From positions 1 through 10,574 of the forward strand of contig JAEYUX010000173.1 in the NCBI GenBank assembly GCA_023432235.1: a DNA stretch of 10,574 nucleotides, written 5' to 3'. The notes beneath the pieces were generated by a model. That model was not told the origin of the DNA and did no database searches. It was given only the letters and a program-made list of their open reading frames with translations. This DNA comes from Actinomycetes bacterium (GTDB taxonomy: Bacteria; Actinomycetota; Actinomycetes; Actinomycetales; Demequinaceae). The position numbers and the translations under genes were made by a program. The first letter of the stretch is position 1, and every line of letters starts with the position of its first letter. This document shows, one piece after another, positions 1 to 7,682 of the stretch.

Positions 1-2101
1 GACCGGTGGACACGGTGATCGTCACCGTGGTGCCCACCGCAACCTGAATTCCGGCGGACGGGTTGGATGAGATGACCTTGCCGCTTTCGACGGTGTCGGA
101 GCTGGCGTTGGTCTGTTGAACCTTGAGACCGGCGCCCTGCAAGAGCGCTGTTGCCTCATTGATCGTCTTGCCTACGACGTTCGGCACGGCGACAGTCGTC
201 GGCGCCTTCGCGACCTTGAGCGTCACCACAGAGCCTTGGTCGACGAGCCCGGGCAGCGGGCTTTGCTCGAACACAATGCCTGGTTCGTACTCGGTCGTCT
301 CAACTTGCTGGACATCAGCAAGAAGTCCGAGCTTGATCAGCTCTTGCTGCGCCTCCGCGGCGGACCTGTTGCGAAGCTCGGGCACGTCGACCTGACCGGA
401 GGAGACGTACAGGACGATCTCGGTGCCGGTGGCGACTTCCGTCCCCGCCACGGGGTCCGTCCTCGTCGCCCGGCCCTTCTCGACGTCGGGATCGTTGTCG
501 TTTTCAAAGCCGGTGACCTTGAGGCCAAGTTCCTCAAGCTGGTCGATTGCTTCTTGCTGCGTCTTGCCGCGCACGTCGGGGATCTGCAACTGATCGGGGC
601 CGGAGGACACAACGAGGAGAACGGTGCTGCCCTCTTCGACTTCCTCGCCAGCGGGAGGATCGGTACGGATCACCCGGCCAGCCTCGACGTCGTCTGACAT
701 CTCTTCTTCGACCTCGACCTTGAGGCCGTCCGTCGTGAGACGCTCTTCCGCATCTTCTTGCAAGAAGTTCTGCAGGTCGGGGATCGTCACCATCGTCACG
801 TCGGGCTCAATAGGCCCGTCGTCGCTTGGTCCAGCCAACTTGAAGATCGCAAACACCAAGAGGACGAGCGCGATGAGCGCGGCGAGCGCAATGCCGACTT
901 GAATGAGCATTCGTCGGCGGCCGTCGGTGTCCTCGACCAACTCGTCATCAGTGACGATCGTGCTGGTGACGGGCCTCGGCGCGACGGGCGGAGTCGGGCC
1001 ACCCATTACCGAGCCCCATGCGTTGCCACCGGCCGGGACCGCCGCGGGCATCACTGCGGTGGGGCCCGTCTCGGGCTGACCTTCGCCCGGCGTCGACGGG
1101 TTGCCATACGGGGCATACGGCGAGGACGGAGCCTGGCTCGCGTTCGCGCCCAGAGCCGCACCACCGATTCCGGCAGCGGCAACGCCAGCGGCTCCGGCAC
1201 CAAAGGCCGCCGAGCCGATTGCGTTCGGGCCGGTGGTGGGAGCCGACGGGTCAAGCACACGCTGGAGGTCGGCCATGAACTCTTGAGCGGTCGAGTAGCG
1301 GTTCGCACGATCCTTTTGCAGTGCCCGCTCAACGACGGCGTCGAGAGTCGCCGGAACGTCGGAGGCGAACTGCGAAGGACGCGGAGCGGCTTCACGCACG
1401 TGCTGATACGCGACGGACACCGGCGAATCACCGACAAAGGGTGGCCGACCCGTCAGCAGCTCGAAAAGAAGACAGCCTGTTGAGTACAGGTCGGAGCGAG
1501 CATCGACGTTCTCGCCGCGCGCCTGCTCAGGCGACAGGTATTGAGCCGTTCCAACGACGGCTTGCGACTGCGTCATCGTCTGCCCGACGTCGGCCAATGC
1601 CCGCGCAATGCCGAAGTCCATCACCTTGACGGCCCCGGTGGGCGTCAGCATGACGTTGGCGGGCTTGATGTCGCGGTGGACAAGGCCTGCGTGATGTGCG
1701 TAATCGAGAGCGGACAGCACGCCCATTGTGATTTCGATCGCCTCATCGATGGGAGCGGCGACGTCTCCCTTGAGGATGTCGCGGACCGTGTGTCCCTCGA
1801 CGTACTCCATCACGATGAACGGCACTGCCTGCAAGCCGCCCTGTTCCGTACGGATTTGGTCCTCGCCGGTGTCGTACACGGCAACGATCGAGGGGTGGTT
1901 GAGCCCGGCGGCTGCTTGTGCTTCGCGGCGGAAGCGCGTTTGAAAGCTCGGGTCGCGAGCGAGGTCGGCGCGCAGAATCTTGATCGCAACATTGCGACCC
2001 AACCGTGTGTCGTATCCGATGTGGACCTCGGCCATACCTCCCCGGCCGATGAGATCCCCCACCTCGTAGCGGCCCGCCAGGAGCCTCGCTTCCTCGTTCA
2101 T
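1..2101 (-). CDS. pknB: PASTA-domain Ser/Thr protein kinase PknB, C-terminus beyond window
   Basis: This is a transmembrane receptor kinase that phosphorylates cell-wall and division proteins and senses peptidoglycan fragments or lipid II. About 700 residues are visible before the left window edge. The cytoplasmic kinase domain (about 10-275) has the glycine loop G19-R-G-G-M-A-E-V26, Lys41 in VAIK, HRD 142-144 with KPAN to 149, DFG 162-164, and activation-loop Thr177/Ser179 at the places of mycobacterial PknB Thr171/Thr173, followed by GTAQYLSPE. An Ala/Gly/Pro-rich linker (about 285-390) leads to one membrane helix (399-421). Four PASTA repeats follow, starting near residues 433, 503, 570 and 637; the fourth ends at the window edge, so the stop may be close. 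The ATG start has AAGGA (2107-2111) five bases upstream. It is the last gene of the fhaA-pknB operon, 48 bases after pknA. Identity is very secure; the total number of PASTA repeats is not known. Confidence 0.96.
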   Translation of the reverse strand, partial: MNEEARLLAGRYEVGDLIGRGGMAEVHIGYDTRLGRNVAIKILRADLARDPSFQTRFRREAQAAAGLNHPSIVAVYDTGEDQIRTEQGGLQAVPFIVMEYVEGHTVRDILKGDVAAPIDEAIEITMGVLSALDYAHHAGLVHRDIKPANVMLTPTGAVKVMDFGIARALADVGQTMTQSQAVVGTAQYLSPEQARGENVDARSDLYSTGCLLFELLTGRPPFVGDSPVSVAYQHVREAAPRPSQFASDVPATLDAVVERALQKDRANRYSTAQEFMADLQRVLDPSAPTTGPNAIGSAAFGAGAAGVAAAGIGGAALGANASQAPSSPYAPYGNPSTPGEGQPETGPTAVMPAAVPAGGNAWGSVMGGPTPPVAPRPVTSTIVTDDELVEDTDGRRRMLIQVGIALAALIALVLLVFAIFKLAGPSDDGPIEPDVTMVTIPDLQNFLQEDAEERLTTDGLKVEVEEEMSDDVEAGRVIRTDPPAGEEVEEGSTVLLVVSSGPDQLQIPDVRGKTQQEAIDQLEELGLKVTGFENDNDPDVEKGRATRTDPVAGTEVATGTEIVLYVSSGQVDVPELRNRSAAEAQQELIKLGLLADVQQVETTEYEPGIVFEQSPLPGLVDQGSVVTLKVAKAPTTVAVPNVVGKTINEATALLQGAGLKVQQTNASSDTVESGKVISSNPSAGIQVAVGTTVTITVSTG

Positions 2102-2106
2102 CTCAA

Positions 2107-2111
2107 TCCTT
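2107..2111 (-). promoter_or_regulatory. Ribosome binding site of pknB
   Basis: AAGGA on the minus strand lies five bases before the ATG at 2101-2099. It fixes the pknB start. A second ATG about 45 bases upstream is in another frame and reaches a stop at 2098, so it is not used for pknB. Confidence 0.7.
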
Positions 2112-2141
2112 GCGTCTGCGTCGACAGCGTCGCGTCTGCGT
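2112..2141. repeat. 10-bp direct repeat in the pknA-pknB gap
   Basis: GCGTCTGCGT occurs at 2112-2121 and again at 2132-2141, exactly 20 bases apart, inside the 48-base gap between the pknA stop and the pknB start. Both copies are perfect. It may be a short duplication or a binding site for something at this junction; no function can be assigned from sequence. Confidence 0.5.
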
Positions 2142-2149
2142 TCATTGTG

Positions 2150-3130
2150 TCATTTCCCCTCGGTAGAACGGCCCGCAGGCGCGTCGGGACGGGGTCGGTG
2201 TCGCTTGGGAGCGATCGAGGGCGGCATCGCGCGCTGAGGGGCGCGACCACTGCGGCGAGGCGTGATGGTCGCTGGCGCGGTGCCACGCTCGCGCATCGCG
2301 CGTTCGGCGGCCGATGGCAACCGGAGTCGAGTGAGAAGGTCCTCGAGTTCCGCCGTGGTGCTTGGCCGTTTGCGCGGGTTCTTTTCGAGAAGGTCCATGA
2401 TGAGCGCGGCGAGTGCGGGTGACACCGACGCTGGCAGTGGCGGCACGGGCTCGTTCACCTGGGCAATGGCGATATCAACGGGGCTCGATGCGGTGAAGGG
2501 GCGTTTGCCCACGACGGCCTCGTACGCGACGATCCCAAGCGCGTAGAGGTCCGATGCCGGGGTTGCGGGCTTTCCCAGCGCCAACTCGGGCGCGAGGTAC
2601 TGGGCCGTTCCCATCACCATTCCAGTTGCGGTGAGGGTGGTTTGGTCGCTCGCGCGAGATACACCGAAATCGGTGATCTTCACGTGGTCCTCGCCTTGGA
2701 TGAGGAGATTGCCCGGCTTGATATCGCGGTGCATGATGCCCGCGTCGTGGGCCGCACCGAGGCCACGGCACGTGCCCATCATGATCCGCACCAAGCGGTG
2801 CTCGTCAATGGTCGTTTCGCGCTCGAGGATGGTCGACATCGGCTCGCCTTCGACGAGCTCCATGACGAGATACGCCGTGCCTGCGTGATCTCCGTAGTCG
2901 TAGACCTGCGCGATGTGGGGGTGCATGAGCCCGGCGGCGTTCTTCGCCTCGTTCCGGAAACGCTTGAGGAACACCTCATTGCCTTGGGCGTCCGCCTTCA
3001 GCACCTTGACCGCAATCGGTCGGTCAAGTTCCGAGTCCACTCCGCGCCACACCTCGCCCATGCCGCCAACGGCAAGCAGTGAGCGCAGCACGTAACGCCC
3101 GCCCAGCGTGGTTCCCCCTTGGAGTTGCAT
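2150..3130 (-). CDS. pknA: Ser/Thr protein kinase PknA, apparently soluble
   Basis: This is a Hanks-type kinase (326 residues) acting on division and elongation proteins, partner of PknB. The loop A20-V-G-G-M-G-E-V27 has Ala in place of the first loop glycine, as I recall for mycobacterial PknA (IATGGMGQV). Other motifs are Lys42, HRD 134-136 with KPGN to 141, DFG 154-156, activation-loop Thr167 and Thr169, then GMVMGTAQYLAPE. The TGMVMGTAQY block is a PknA hallmark. The kinase core ends near residue 270. The tail is basic and Pro/Arg-rich and contains no hydrophobic segment, unlike M. tuberculosis PknA (about 431 residues, one membrane helix). The ATG start overlaps the pbpA stop by one base (TGATG), with AAGGGGG (3140-3146) as ribosome site, so translation is coupled. 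I see no frameshift that would restore a membrane helix. Confidence 0.95.
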   Translation of the reverse strand: MQLQGGTTLGGRYVLRSLLAVGGMGEVWRGVDSELDRPIAVKVLKADAQGNEVFLKRFRNEAKNAAGLMHPHIAQVYDYGDHAGTAYLVMELVEGEPMSTILERETTIDEHRLVRIMMGTCRGLGAAHDAGIMHRDIKPGNLLIQGEDHVKITDFGVSRASDQTTLTATGMVMGTAQYLAPELALGKPATPASDLYALGIVAYEAVVGKRPFTASSPVDIAIAQVNEPVPPLPASVSPALAALIMDLLEKNPRKRPSTTAELEDLLTRLRLPSAAERAMRERGTAPATITPRRSGRAPQRAMPPSIAPKRHRPRPDAPAGRSTEGK

Positions 3131-4596
3131 CAGTCTCGACCCCCTTGAGCGGCGATCGCGGCTTCAATGACCTGCCGCGCGATGGGCGCAGCAACGCGGC
3201 CGCCGGTGGCCTCATTTCCGAGATCGCCGCCGTTTTCCACGATGACGGCAACGGCCACCACGGGGTTCTCGGCAGGAGCAAATCCGATGAACCACGTGTG
3301 TGGAGCGGTGTTGAAGCCCGTCTCTGCGGTACCCGTCTTTCCCGCGACTGAGACGCCATCGATCGACGCCGCAACGCCGCTGCCATTGCTCACCACTGCC
3401 TGCATCATGACGGTGAGGGCGGCTGCCTCGTCACGGGTCAAGGGCTCCGAGAGCTTAGATGGGTCGGTCCGCTCGACCACTCGCAGGTCAGGGTCGCGGA
3501 CCGTGCTGACGAGGTAGGGCTCCATGAGGACGCCGCGGTTTCCAATTGCGGCGGCGACCATCGCCATCTGCAGCGGAGTGGTCCGCACGTCGAATTGGCC
3601 GATGCCTGACTGTGCAATCTGCGGTTCGTTCGGGTCTTGTGGCAGGCGCGACGGCGTCACGCCAAGGGGGATGTTGAGGCTTGAGCCCCAACCGAAGTCC
3701 GCGGCGGTCTCGGCGATGGCGGGCCACCCGAGATCCATCGCGAGTTGAGCGAAGGCGGTGTTGCACGACACCCGCAGGGCCTCGAGCAAGGTGACCTGGT
3801 CCGTGGGTCCACACCGAGCGCCGCCATAGTTCTGGATGGTGGCGGTGGTGAGAGGCAGATCGAGCTCTTGGGGGGCCGCGAGCAGAGTGTCGGGGCTGTA
3901 GCCAGCCTTGAGTGCGGCGGCCGTGACGATGAGCTTGAAGGACGAACCAGGCGCATATGTGTCGCCGCCAATGGCGCGGTTGATGAGCGGCTTCGTTTCG
4001 TCGGCGAGGAGTGATTGATAGACGCGGTTGGCCTCGGATGTGGAGTGGATTGCAAGTGCCGCCGGGTCATACGTGGGCTTCGACACCATGGCGAGAATCG
4101 CGCCGGTGCGGGGATCGAGAGCGACCACGGCGCCGGTGTGATCGCCAAGAGCGTCGTATGCCACTTGCTGAACTGCCGCCGACAGCGTGAGTTCGACCGT
4201 CGCTCCTTCTTGCTCAGTACCCGCAAAGAGTTCGCCGAGGCGTGTCCAGAAGAGAGCGTCGGCGGTGCCGTTGAGAAGCTCGTTCTTTGCTTGCTCAAGG
4301 GCAGAGCGGCCGGGACCAATCGAGTAATAACCCGTCACATGCGAGTACAGCGGGCCATTGGCGTAAACGCGCTGGTAGTTGAACGGGTCATCGACGGGAA
4401 CCGACCGGACAATCGCGTCGCCGTCCACCACAATCGGGCCCCGAAAGGAACCGAACTGGCGGTACAAGGTCCTGACGTTGCGCTGATCCTGTCCAAGTTG
4501 ATCGGCCTGCACGAACTGCACCCATGACGCCGAGGCCATGAGCGTGAGGAACAGCATGAGGACAACAACTGAGAGGCGGCGAATCGGCTCGTTCAC
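3130..4596 (-). CDS. pbpA: Class B penicillin-binding protein (transpeptidase) PbpA
   Basis: This 488-residue enzyme cross-links peptidoglycan stem peptides outside the membrane, paired with the SEDS protein encoded just upstream. It has a short cytoplasmic N-terminus, a single signal-anchor helix (about 8-28), a small class B N-terminal region (about 35-150) and a transpeptidase domain (about 153-480). All three penicillin-binding motifs are present: S218-S-F-K221 with catalytic Ser218, S277-C-N279, and K420-T-G-T423. Cys262 and Cys278 sit on either side of the region before the SxN motif and could form a disulfide. The length is normal for actinobacterial PbpA. The start is GTG, embedded in a four-base overlap (GTGA) with the rodA stop, and a very strong AGGAGGTGG lies at 4601-4609. 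Membership is certain; PbpA rather than the FtsI/PbpB type follows from the operon position and the short N-terminal region. Confidence 0.96.
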   Translation of the reverse strand: MNEPIRRLSVVVLMLFLTLMASASWVQFVQADQLGQDQRNVRTLYRQFGSFRGPIVVDGDAIVRSVPVDDPFNYQRVYANGPLYSHVTGYYSIGPGRSALEQAKNELLNGTADALFWTRLGELFAGTEQEGATVELTLSAAVQQVAYDALGDHTGAVVALDPRTGAILAMVSKPTYDPAALAIHSTSEANRVYQSLLADETKPLINRAIGGDTYAPGSSFKLIVTAAALKAGYSPDTLLAAPQELDLPLTTATIQNYGGARCGPTDQVTLLEALRVSCNTAFAQLAMDLGWPAIAETAADFGWGSSLNIPLGVTPSRLPQDPNEPQIAQSGIGQFDVRTTPLQMAMVAAAIGNRGVLMEPYLVSTVRDPDLRVVERTDPSKLSEPLTRDEAAALTVMMQAVVSNGSGVAASIDGVSVAGKTGTAETGFNTAPHTWFIGFAPAENPVVAVAVIVENGGDLGNEATGGRVAAPIARQVIEAAIAAQGGRD

Positions 4597-5963
4597 GCGG
4601 CCACCTCCTGAACTGTTGCGCGCGGTGACTCAAGGGCCGTTGCGCGCGCGAGGTCGGAGATGCGCATGAGCAGCGCCACCATCATCCAATTCGCGATCAT
4701 CGAGGAGCCGCCGTAAGCGAGGAACGGCGTGGTGAGTCCCGTGAGCGGAATGACGCGAGTGACGCCGCCAACGACGACGAAGAGTTGGAGGGCCATTGAA
4801 AAGCCAAGCCCCGCTGCGATGAGTTTGCCGAAGCCGTCGCGGACGCCGATCGCGGCGCGCAGTGCCCGCTGGACAACGACCACGTAAAGCGCGAGCACCG
4901 CCATGAGACCCGTGAGGCCGAGCTCCTCGCCGAGCGTCGCGATGATGAAGTCAGATTCGGCGTAGGGGACGAGTCCAGGGGAGCCTTGCCCGAGGCCCGT
5001 CCCAAAGAGACCGCCCGACGCCATCCCAAAGAGGCCCTGGACTAATTGGTAGGAGCGGCCGGAATCGTAAACGGCCGGGTCAAGAGCGTTAAGCCATGCG
5101 TCGTAGCGCGAGCCGACGTGGGAAAAGGCCGTGCCCGCGAACACGGCGCCTGCGGCAAAGAGCCCCACCCCCACGAGCACCCACGACACCCGTTGAGTCG
5201 CCACGTAGAGCATCGCGACAAAGAGTCCAAAGAAGAGGAGCGAGGCGCCGAGATCGCGTTGGGCCACCTGCACAAGCAACGCCGCGGCCCACACGATGAG
5301 AAGGGGACCGAGGTCGCGGGGGCGGGGGAGTCGAACGCCGAGCACCTTGGGTCCTGCGAGAGCGAGAGTGTCGCGGTTGGACACCAAATAGCCCGCGAAG
5401 AAGATGACAAAGAGGATCTTGGCGAACTCACCCGGCTGCAGCGACCTGCCCGCCACGGAGATCCAAATACGGGCACCGTTCACTTCACGGCCGATGCCGG
5501 GCATCAGCGGGAGCATGAGGCCGAGCAAACCGAGCACCCCGGCGGTATACGTGTAGCGGCGTAATAGACGGTGATCGCGGACAAAGCCGATGACAACCAT
5601 CGCGGCGACGACGCCGATGACCGCCCACACCGTCTGGGTGGTGCCAAAGTCGGTGTCGCGACCCCGTGCTGCATATGCAAAGTCGACACGGCGAATGAGC
5701 GCGAGCCCGAGCCCAGTGAGCGCAAACGCAGCGGGCAAGAGCACCGGATCTGCGGCAGGCGCCCTGAGCCGCACCAACACATGAGCGGCGATGGCAAGCG
5801 CCACCACCGCACCGGAATACACCGCGAGCGATTGATCGATACCCGGCCCGGCATTCGCGTCAACGAAGGCCCGGGCTCCAACCGAGATGCCCACGGCGAT
5901 CACCAAGAGGACGGCCTCTGAGGTGCGTCCTGCACGCGCGGTGACCTCGTGAACGGTAGCCAC
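4593..5963 (-). CDS. rodA: SEDS-family peptidoglycan glycosyltransferase RodA/FtsW
   Basis: This is a polytopic membrane enzyme (456 residues) that polymerises lipid II into glycan strands and works with the adjacent class B PBP. Hydrophobic segments predict 10 to 12 membrane helices between residues 17 and 435. SEDS signatures are N162-G-A-R-I-W-I168, Q176-P-G-E-F-A-K-I183, Y305-Q-L-V-Q309, S337-D-F-I340 followed by GEELG (345-349), and P406-L-T-G through F414-L-A-Y-G-G-S-S421. Asp300, in D-S-G-R-S-Y-Q, aligns by eye with the essential extracellular Asp of E. coli RodA and FtsW (DPLGAGY-type motif). The GTG start overlaps the pstP stop by one base (TAGTG), with GAGGGA at 5973-5978 as ribosome site. 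The pbpA/pstP context points to the elongation protein RodA; sequence alone cannot exclude an FtsW name. Confidence 0.94.
   Translation of the reverse strand: MATVHEVTARAGRTSEAVLLVIAVGISVGARAFVDANAGPGIDQSLAVYSGAVVALAIAAHVLVRLRAPAADPVLLPAAFALTGLGLALIRRVDFAYAARGRDTDFGTTQTVWAVIGVVAAMVVIGFVRDHRLLRRYTYTAGVLGLLGLMLPLMPGIGREVNGARIWISVAGRSLQPGEFAKILFVIFFAGYLVSNRDTLALAGPKVLGVRLPRPRDLGPLLIVWAAALLVQVAQRDLGASLLFFGLFVAMLYVATQRVSWVLVGVGLFAAGAVFAGTAFSHVGSRYDAWLNALDPAVYDSGRSYQLVQGLFGMASGGLFGTGLGQGSPGLVPYAESDFIIATLGEELGLTGLMAVLALYVVVVQRALRAAIGVRDGFGKLIAAGLGFSMALQLFVVVGGVTRVIPLTGLTTPFLAYGGSSMIANWMMVALLMRISDLARATALESPRATVQEVAA
4601..4609 (-). promoter_or_regulatory. Strong Shine-Dalgarno sequence of pbpA
   Basis: AGGAGGTGG on the minus strand is nearly a full anti-16S match and ends four bases before the GTG start; the AGGAGGT core is six bases away. 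It lies inside the end of rodA and decides the GTG start, which overlaps the rodA stop as GTGA. It is the strongest ribosome site in the operon and may set the PbpA:RodA ratio. Confidence 0.8.
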
Positions 5964-7162
5964 TACGGACCGTCCCTCAGCGACTCAACGATGTCGCGCG
6001 CGTCGTCAAGCGAAGACGTGCGAAGCCCGCCCGCAACCCGGTCTCGTTCAAACGGACGCAAGTCACTCACGTCGAGGTCGGTGCTCTCCACGACGGCATC
6101 AAGAGTTAGCGGGCCGAGATCTTCGGGAATCCCCCGGAAGATCGCCACCTGATCGCCGTCCAGTCCCACGTAGTACTGCGTCTGGGTCCAGGCATACGCG
6201 CCCCACAGCCCCAGCACGACCGCGACGAGCGCGGCGACCGGTAGGAGCCACGCGCGCCAGCGAGAAAGACGATGGACTCGCTCTTCCTCTTCTTCGTCTT
6301 CGACAGGGCCCGCGGCGAGTTTCGCGGCGCGTCCAGCCGAGGACTCCGATCCGAGCGACGGCCGCTTGCGGTCACGCGCTGCGGATCCGACGATCTGGTT
6401 GGCGGGCGCCTTTGCGCGATCTGCTGGTGAGGCATCAAGGTCGACAACGTCACCGATGATGCACGTGACGTTGTCAGGCGCGCCCGCCGCAAGGGCGAGG
6501 CTGACGAGAGTGTCGGCGCAGTCCCCTGGGTCCTCGACCTCTTGAAGAGTCTGTTTGATGGTGGACCGTGACACGACGCCGCTAAGGCCGTCCGAGCACA
6601 GCATCCACCGATCCCCCACGCGGGCTTCACGCACCGAAATGTCAACAGGAACGTCGGCGTCGATGTCGCCGAGCACGCGAAGCACAAGATTGCGCTTGGG
6701 GTGGTTCTCAGCGTCGGCTTGCGAGAGGCGACCGGTGTCGACGAGGTGCTGGACAAAGGTGTGGTCCGTCGTCACCTGCTCGAGCTCATCTCCGCGCAAG
6801 AGGTAGCCGCGGGAGTCCCCGATGTGGGCCATCGCGAGGCTGCTTCCGGAGCGCAAGATTGCCGTCACGGTGGTCCCCAGGCCCGACAGTTCGGGATCAT
6901 TGTGAGCGCGTTCGACGATGTCGTTGTGCGCCTGGGCGATGGCGTCCTTCAAGTGATCGAGAGCCTCGTCGGCACTGAGCGATTCACCCTCAAGCGCGGC
7001 AAGCCTGCCAACTGCGAGGGACGAGGCGATGTCGCCGCCGGCAGCGCCGCCCATCCCATCTGCGACAACAAGCAGATGCGGTCCCGCGAAGCCCGAGTCT
7101 TGGTTGTCGGCGCGAACGAGGCCCACGTCCGATCGCGCGGCAAAGCGCAAGGTGAGGAACAT
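5963..7162 (-). CDS. pstP: PP2C-family Ser/Thr phosphatase PstP
   Basis: This metal-dependent phosphatase (399 residues) removes phosphate from PknA, PknB and their targets. The catalytic domain (about 5-240) has the PP2C metal-site motifs R17-A-D-N-Q-D22, V33-A-D35-G-M-G-G39, G115-D-S-R118, S190-D191-G192 and P229-D230-N231. A variable cytoplasmic linker (about 243-302) ends in an unusually acidic run (D289 to E294), then basic residues, then one membrane helix (about 304-323). The extracytoplasmic tail (about 326-399) carries the Y-V-G-L-D-G-D and I-F-R-G-I-P-E-D motifs usual for actinobacterial PstP; its role is not settled. The ATG start follows the fhaB stop after a single base, with GAGG at 7170-7173 seven bases before the start. 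Domain order and operon position both fit PstP; no key residue appears to be missing. Confidence 0.96.
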   Translation of the reverse strand: MFLTLRFAARSDVGLVRADNQDSGFAGPHLLVVADGMGGAAGGDIASSLAVGRLAALEGESLSADEALDHLKDAIAQAHNDIVERAHNDPELSGLGTTVTAILRSGSSLAMAHIGDSRGYLLRGDELEQVTTDHTFVQHLVDTGRLSQADAENHPKRNLVLRVLGDIDADVPVDISVREARVGDRWMLCSDGLSGVVSRSTIKQTLQEVEDPGDCADTLVSLALAAGAPDNVTCIIGDVVDLDASPADRAKAPANQIVGSAARDRKRPSLGSESSAGRAAKLAAGPVEDEEEEERVHRLSRWRAWLLPVAALVAVVLGLWGAYAWTQTQYYVGLDGDQVAIFRGIPEDLGPLTLDAVVESTDLDVSDLRPFERDRVAGGLRTSSLDDARDIVESLRDGP

Positions 7163-7163
7163 G

Positions 7164-7682
7164 TCAGGACCTCAATTCCAACGTGGTGGCTCCAATGCGA
7201 ACGCGATCGCCCGGAGCAAAGAGAACGGGATCATCCACCTTCTGGTTCCCGAGGAAGGTGCCATTGGTCGACCCGAGGTCCTCGACGTACCACTGACCGT
7301 GCTCGGGGAAGATGCGACAGTGGCGTGCTGAGAGGTAGTCATCCTCGATCACCACCGTGCACGTGCTCGCGCGGCCGACAAGAATCGCGGACTCGCCGAG
7401 CGGGAGAGTCGTGCCTTTGAGAGGACCAGTGGAGATCGTGAGGTGGCCGGCGGCAGGACCGTGAGTGGAGATCGCGCCGGCGCGCACTCCCGTGGTTGAC
7501 CGTGAGGGCGCGGCGCGCTTCTCGGTGCGCGGGTCAGGACGCCGACGCCGCATCCCGCGGCCGCGCGACGTCACCCGGGTGCCGTACAGGTCTGAGCGCA
7601 ACACACCGATGGCCACAAGGACCATCGCCCACAACAACACCAAGAAGCCGAGGCGCAGAAGCGTCACGGAGAGTTGACTCAT
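7164..7682 (-). CDS. fhaB: Membrane-anchored FHA-domain protein FhaB (FipA-like)
   Basis: This 172-residue phosphothreonine-binding adaptor belongs to the PknA/PknB pathway; in mycobacteria the homologue (FipA) links to the division machinery. It has one N-terminal membrane helix (about 7-28), a very basic linker (35-70, with R45-R-R-R48) and a C-terminal FHA domain (about 80-170). FHA signature residues are G103-R104, S118-A-R-H121 and S138-T-N-G-T142. The ATG start overlaps the fhaA stop by one base (TAATG), with GAGGA at 7689-7693 six bases before it. Length and layout are typical of the family. The basic linker next to the membrane probably orients the FHA domain to the cytoplasm and may touch phospholipids (inference). 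Confidence 0.95.
   Translation of the reverse strand: MSQLSVTLLRLGFLVLLWAMVLVAIGVLRSDLYGTRVTSRGRGMRRRRPDPRTEKRAAPSRSTTGVRAGAISTHGPAAGHLTISTGPLKGTTLPLGESAILVGRASTCTVVIEDDYLSARHCRIFPEHGQWYVEDLGSTNGTFLGNQKVDDPVLFAPGDRVRIGATTLELRS

Noticed and set aside
1541..2422. 293-residue plus-strand open frame across pknB and pknA
   Set aside because: It overlaps two kinase genes whose catalytic motifs are all on the minus strand; the long frame follows from codon bias.
4015..4527. 170-residue plus-strand open frame inside pbpA
   Set aside because: It is antisense to the PbpA N-terminal part, with no recognisable motif or ribosome site.
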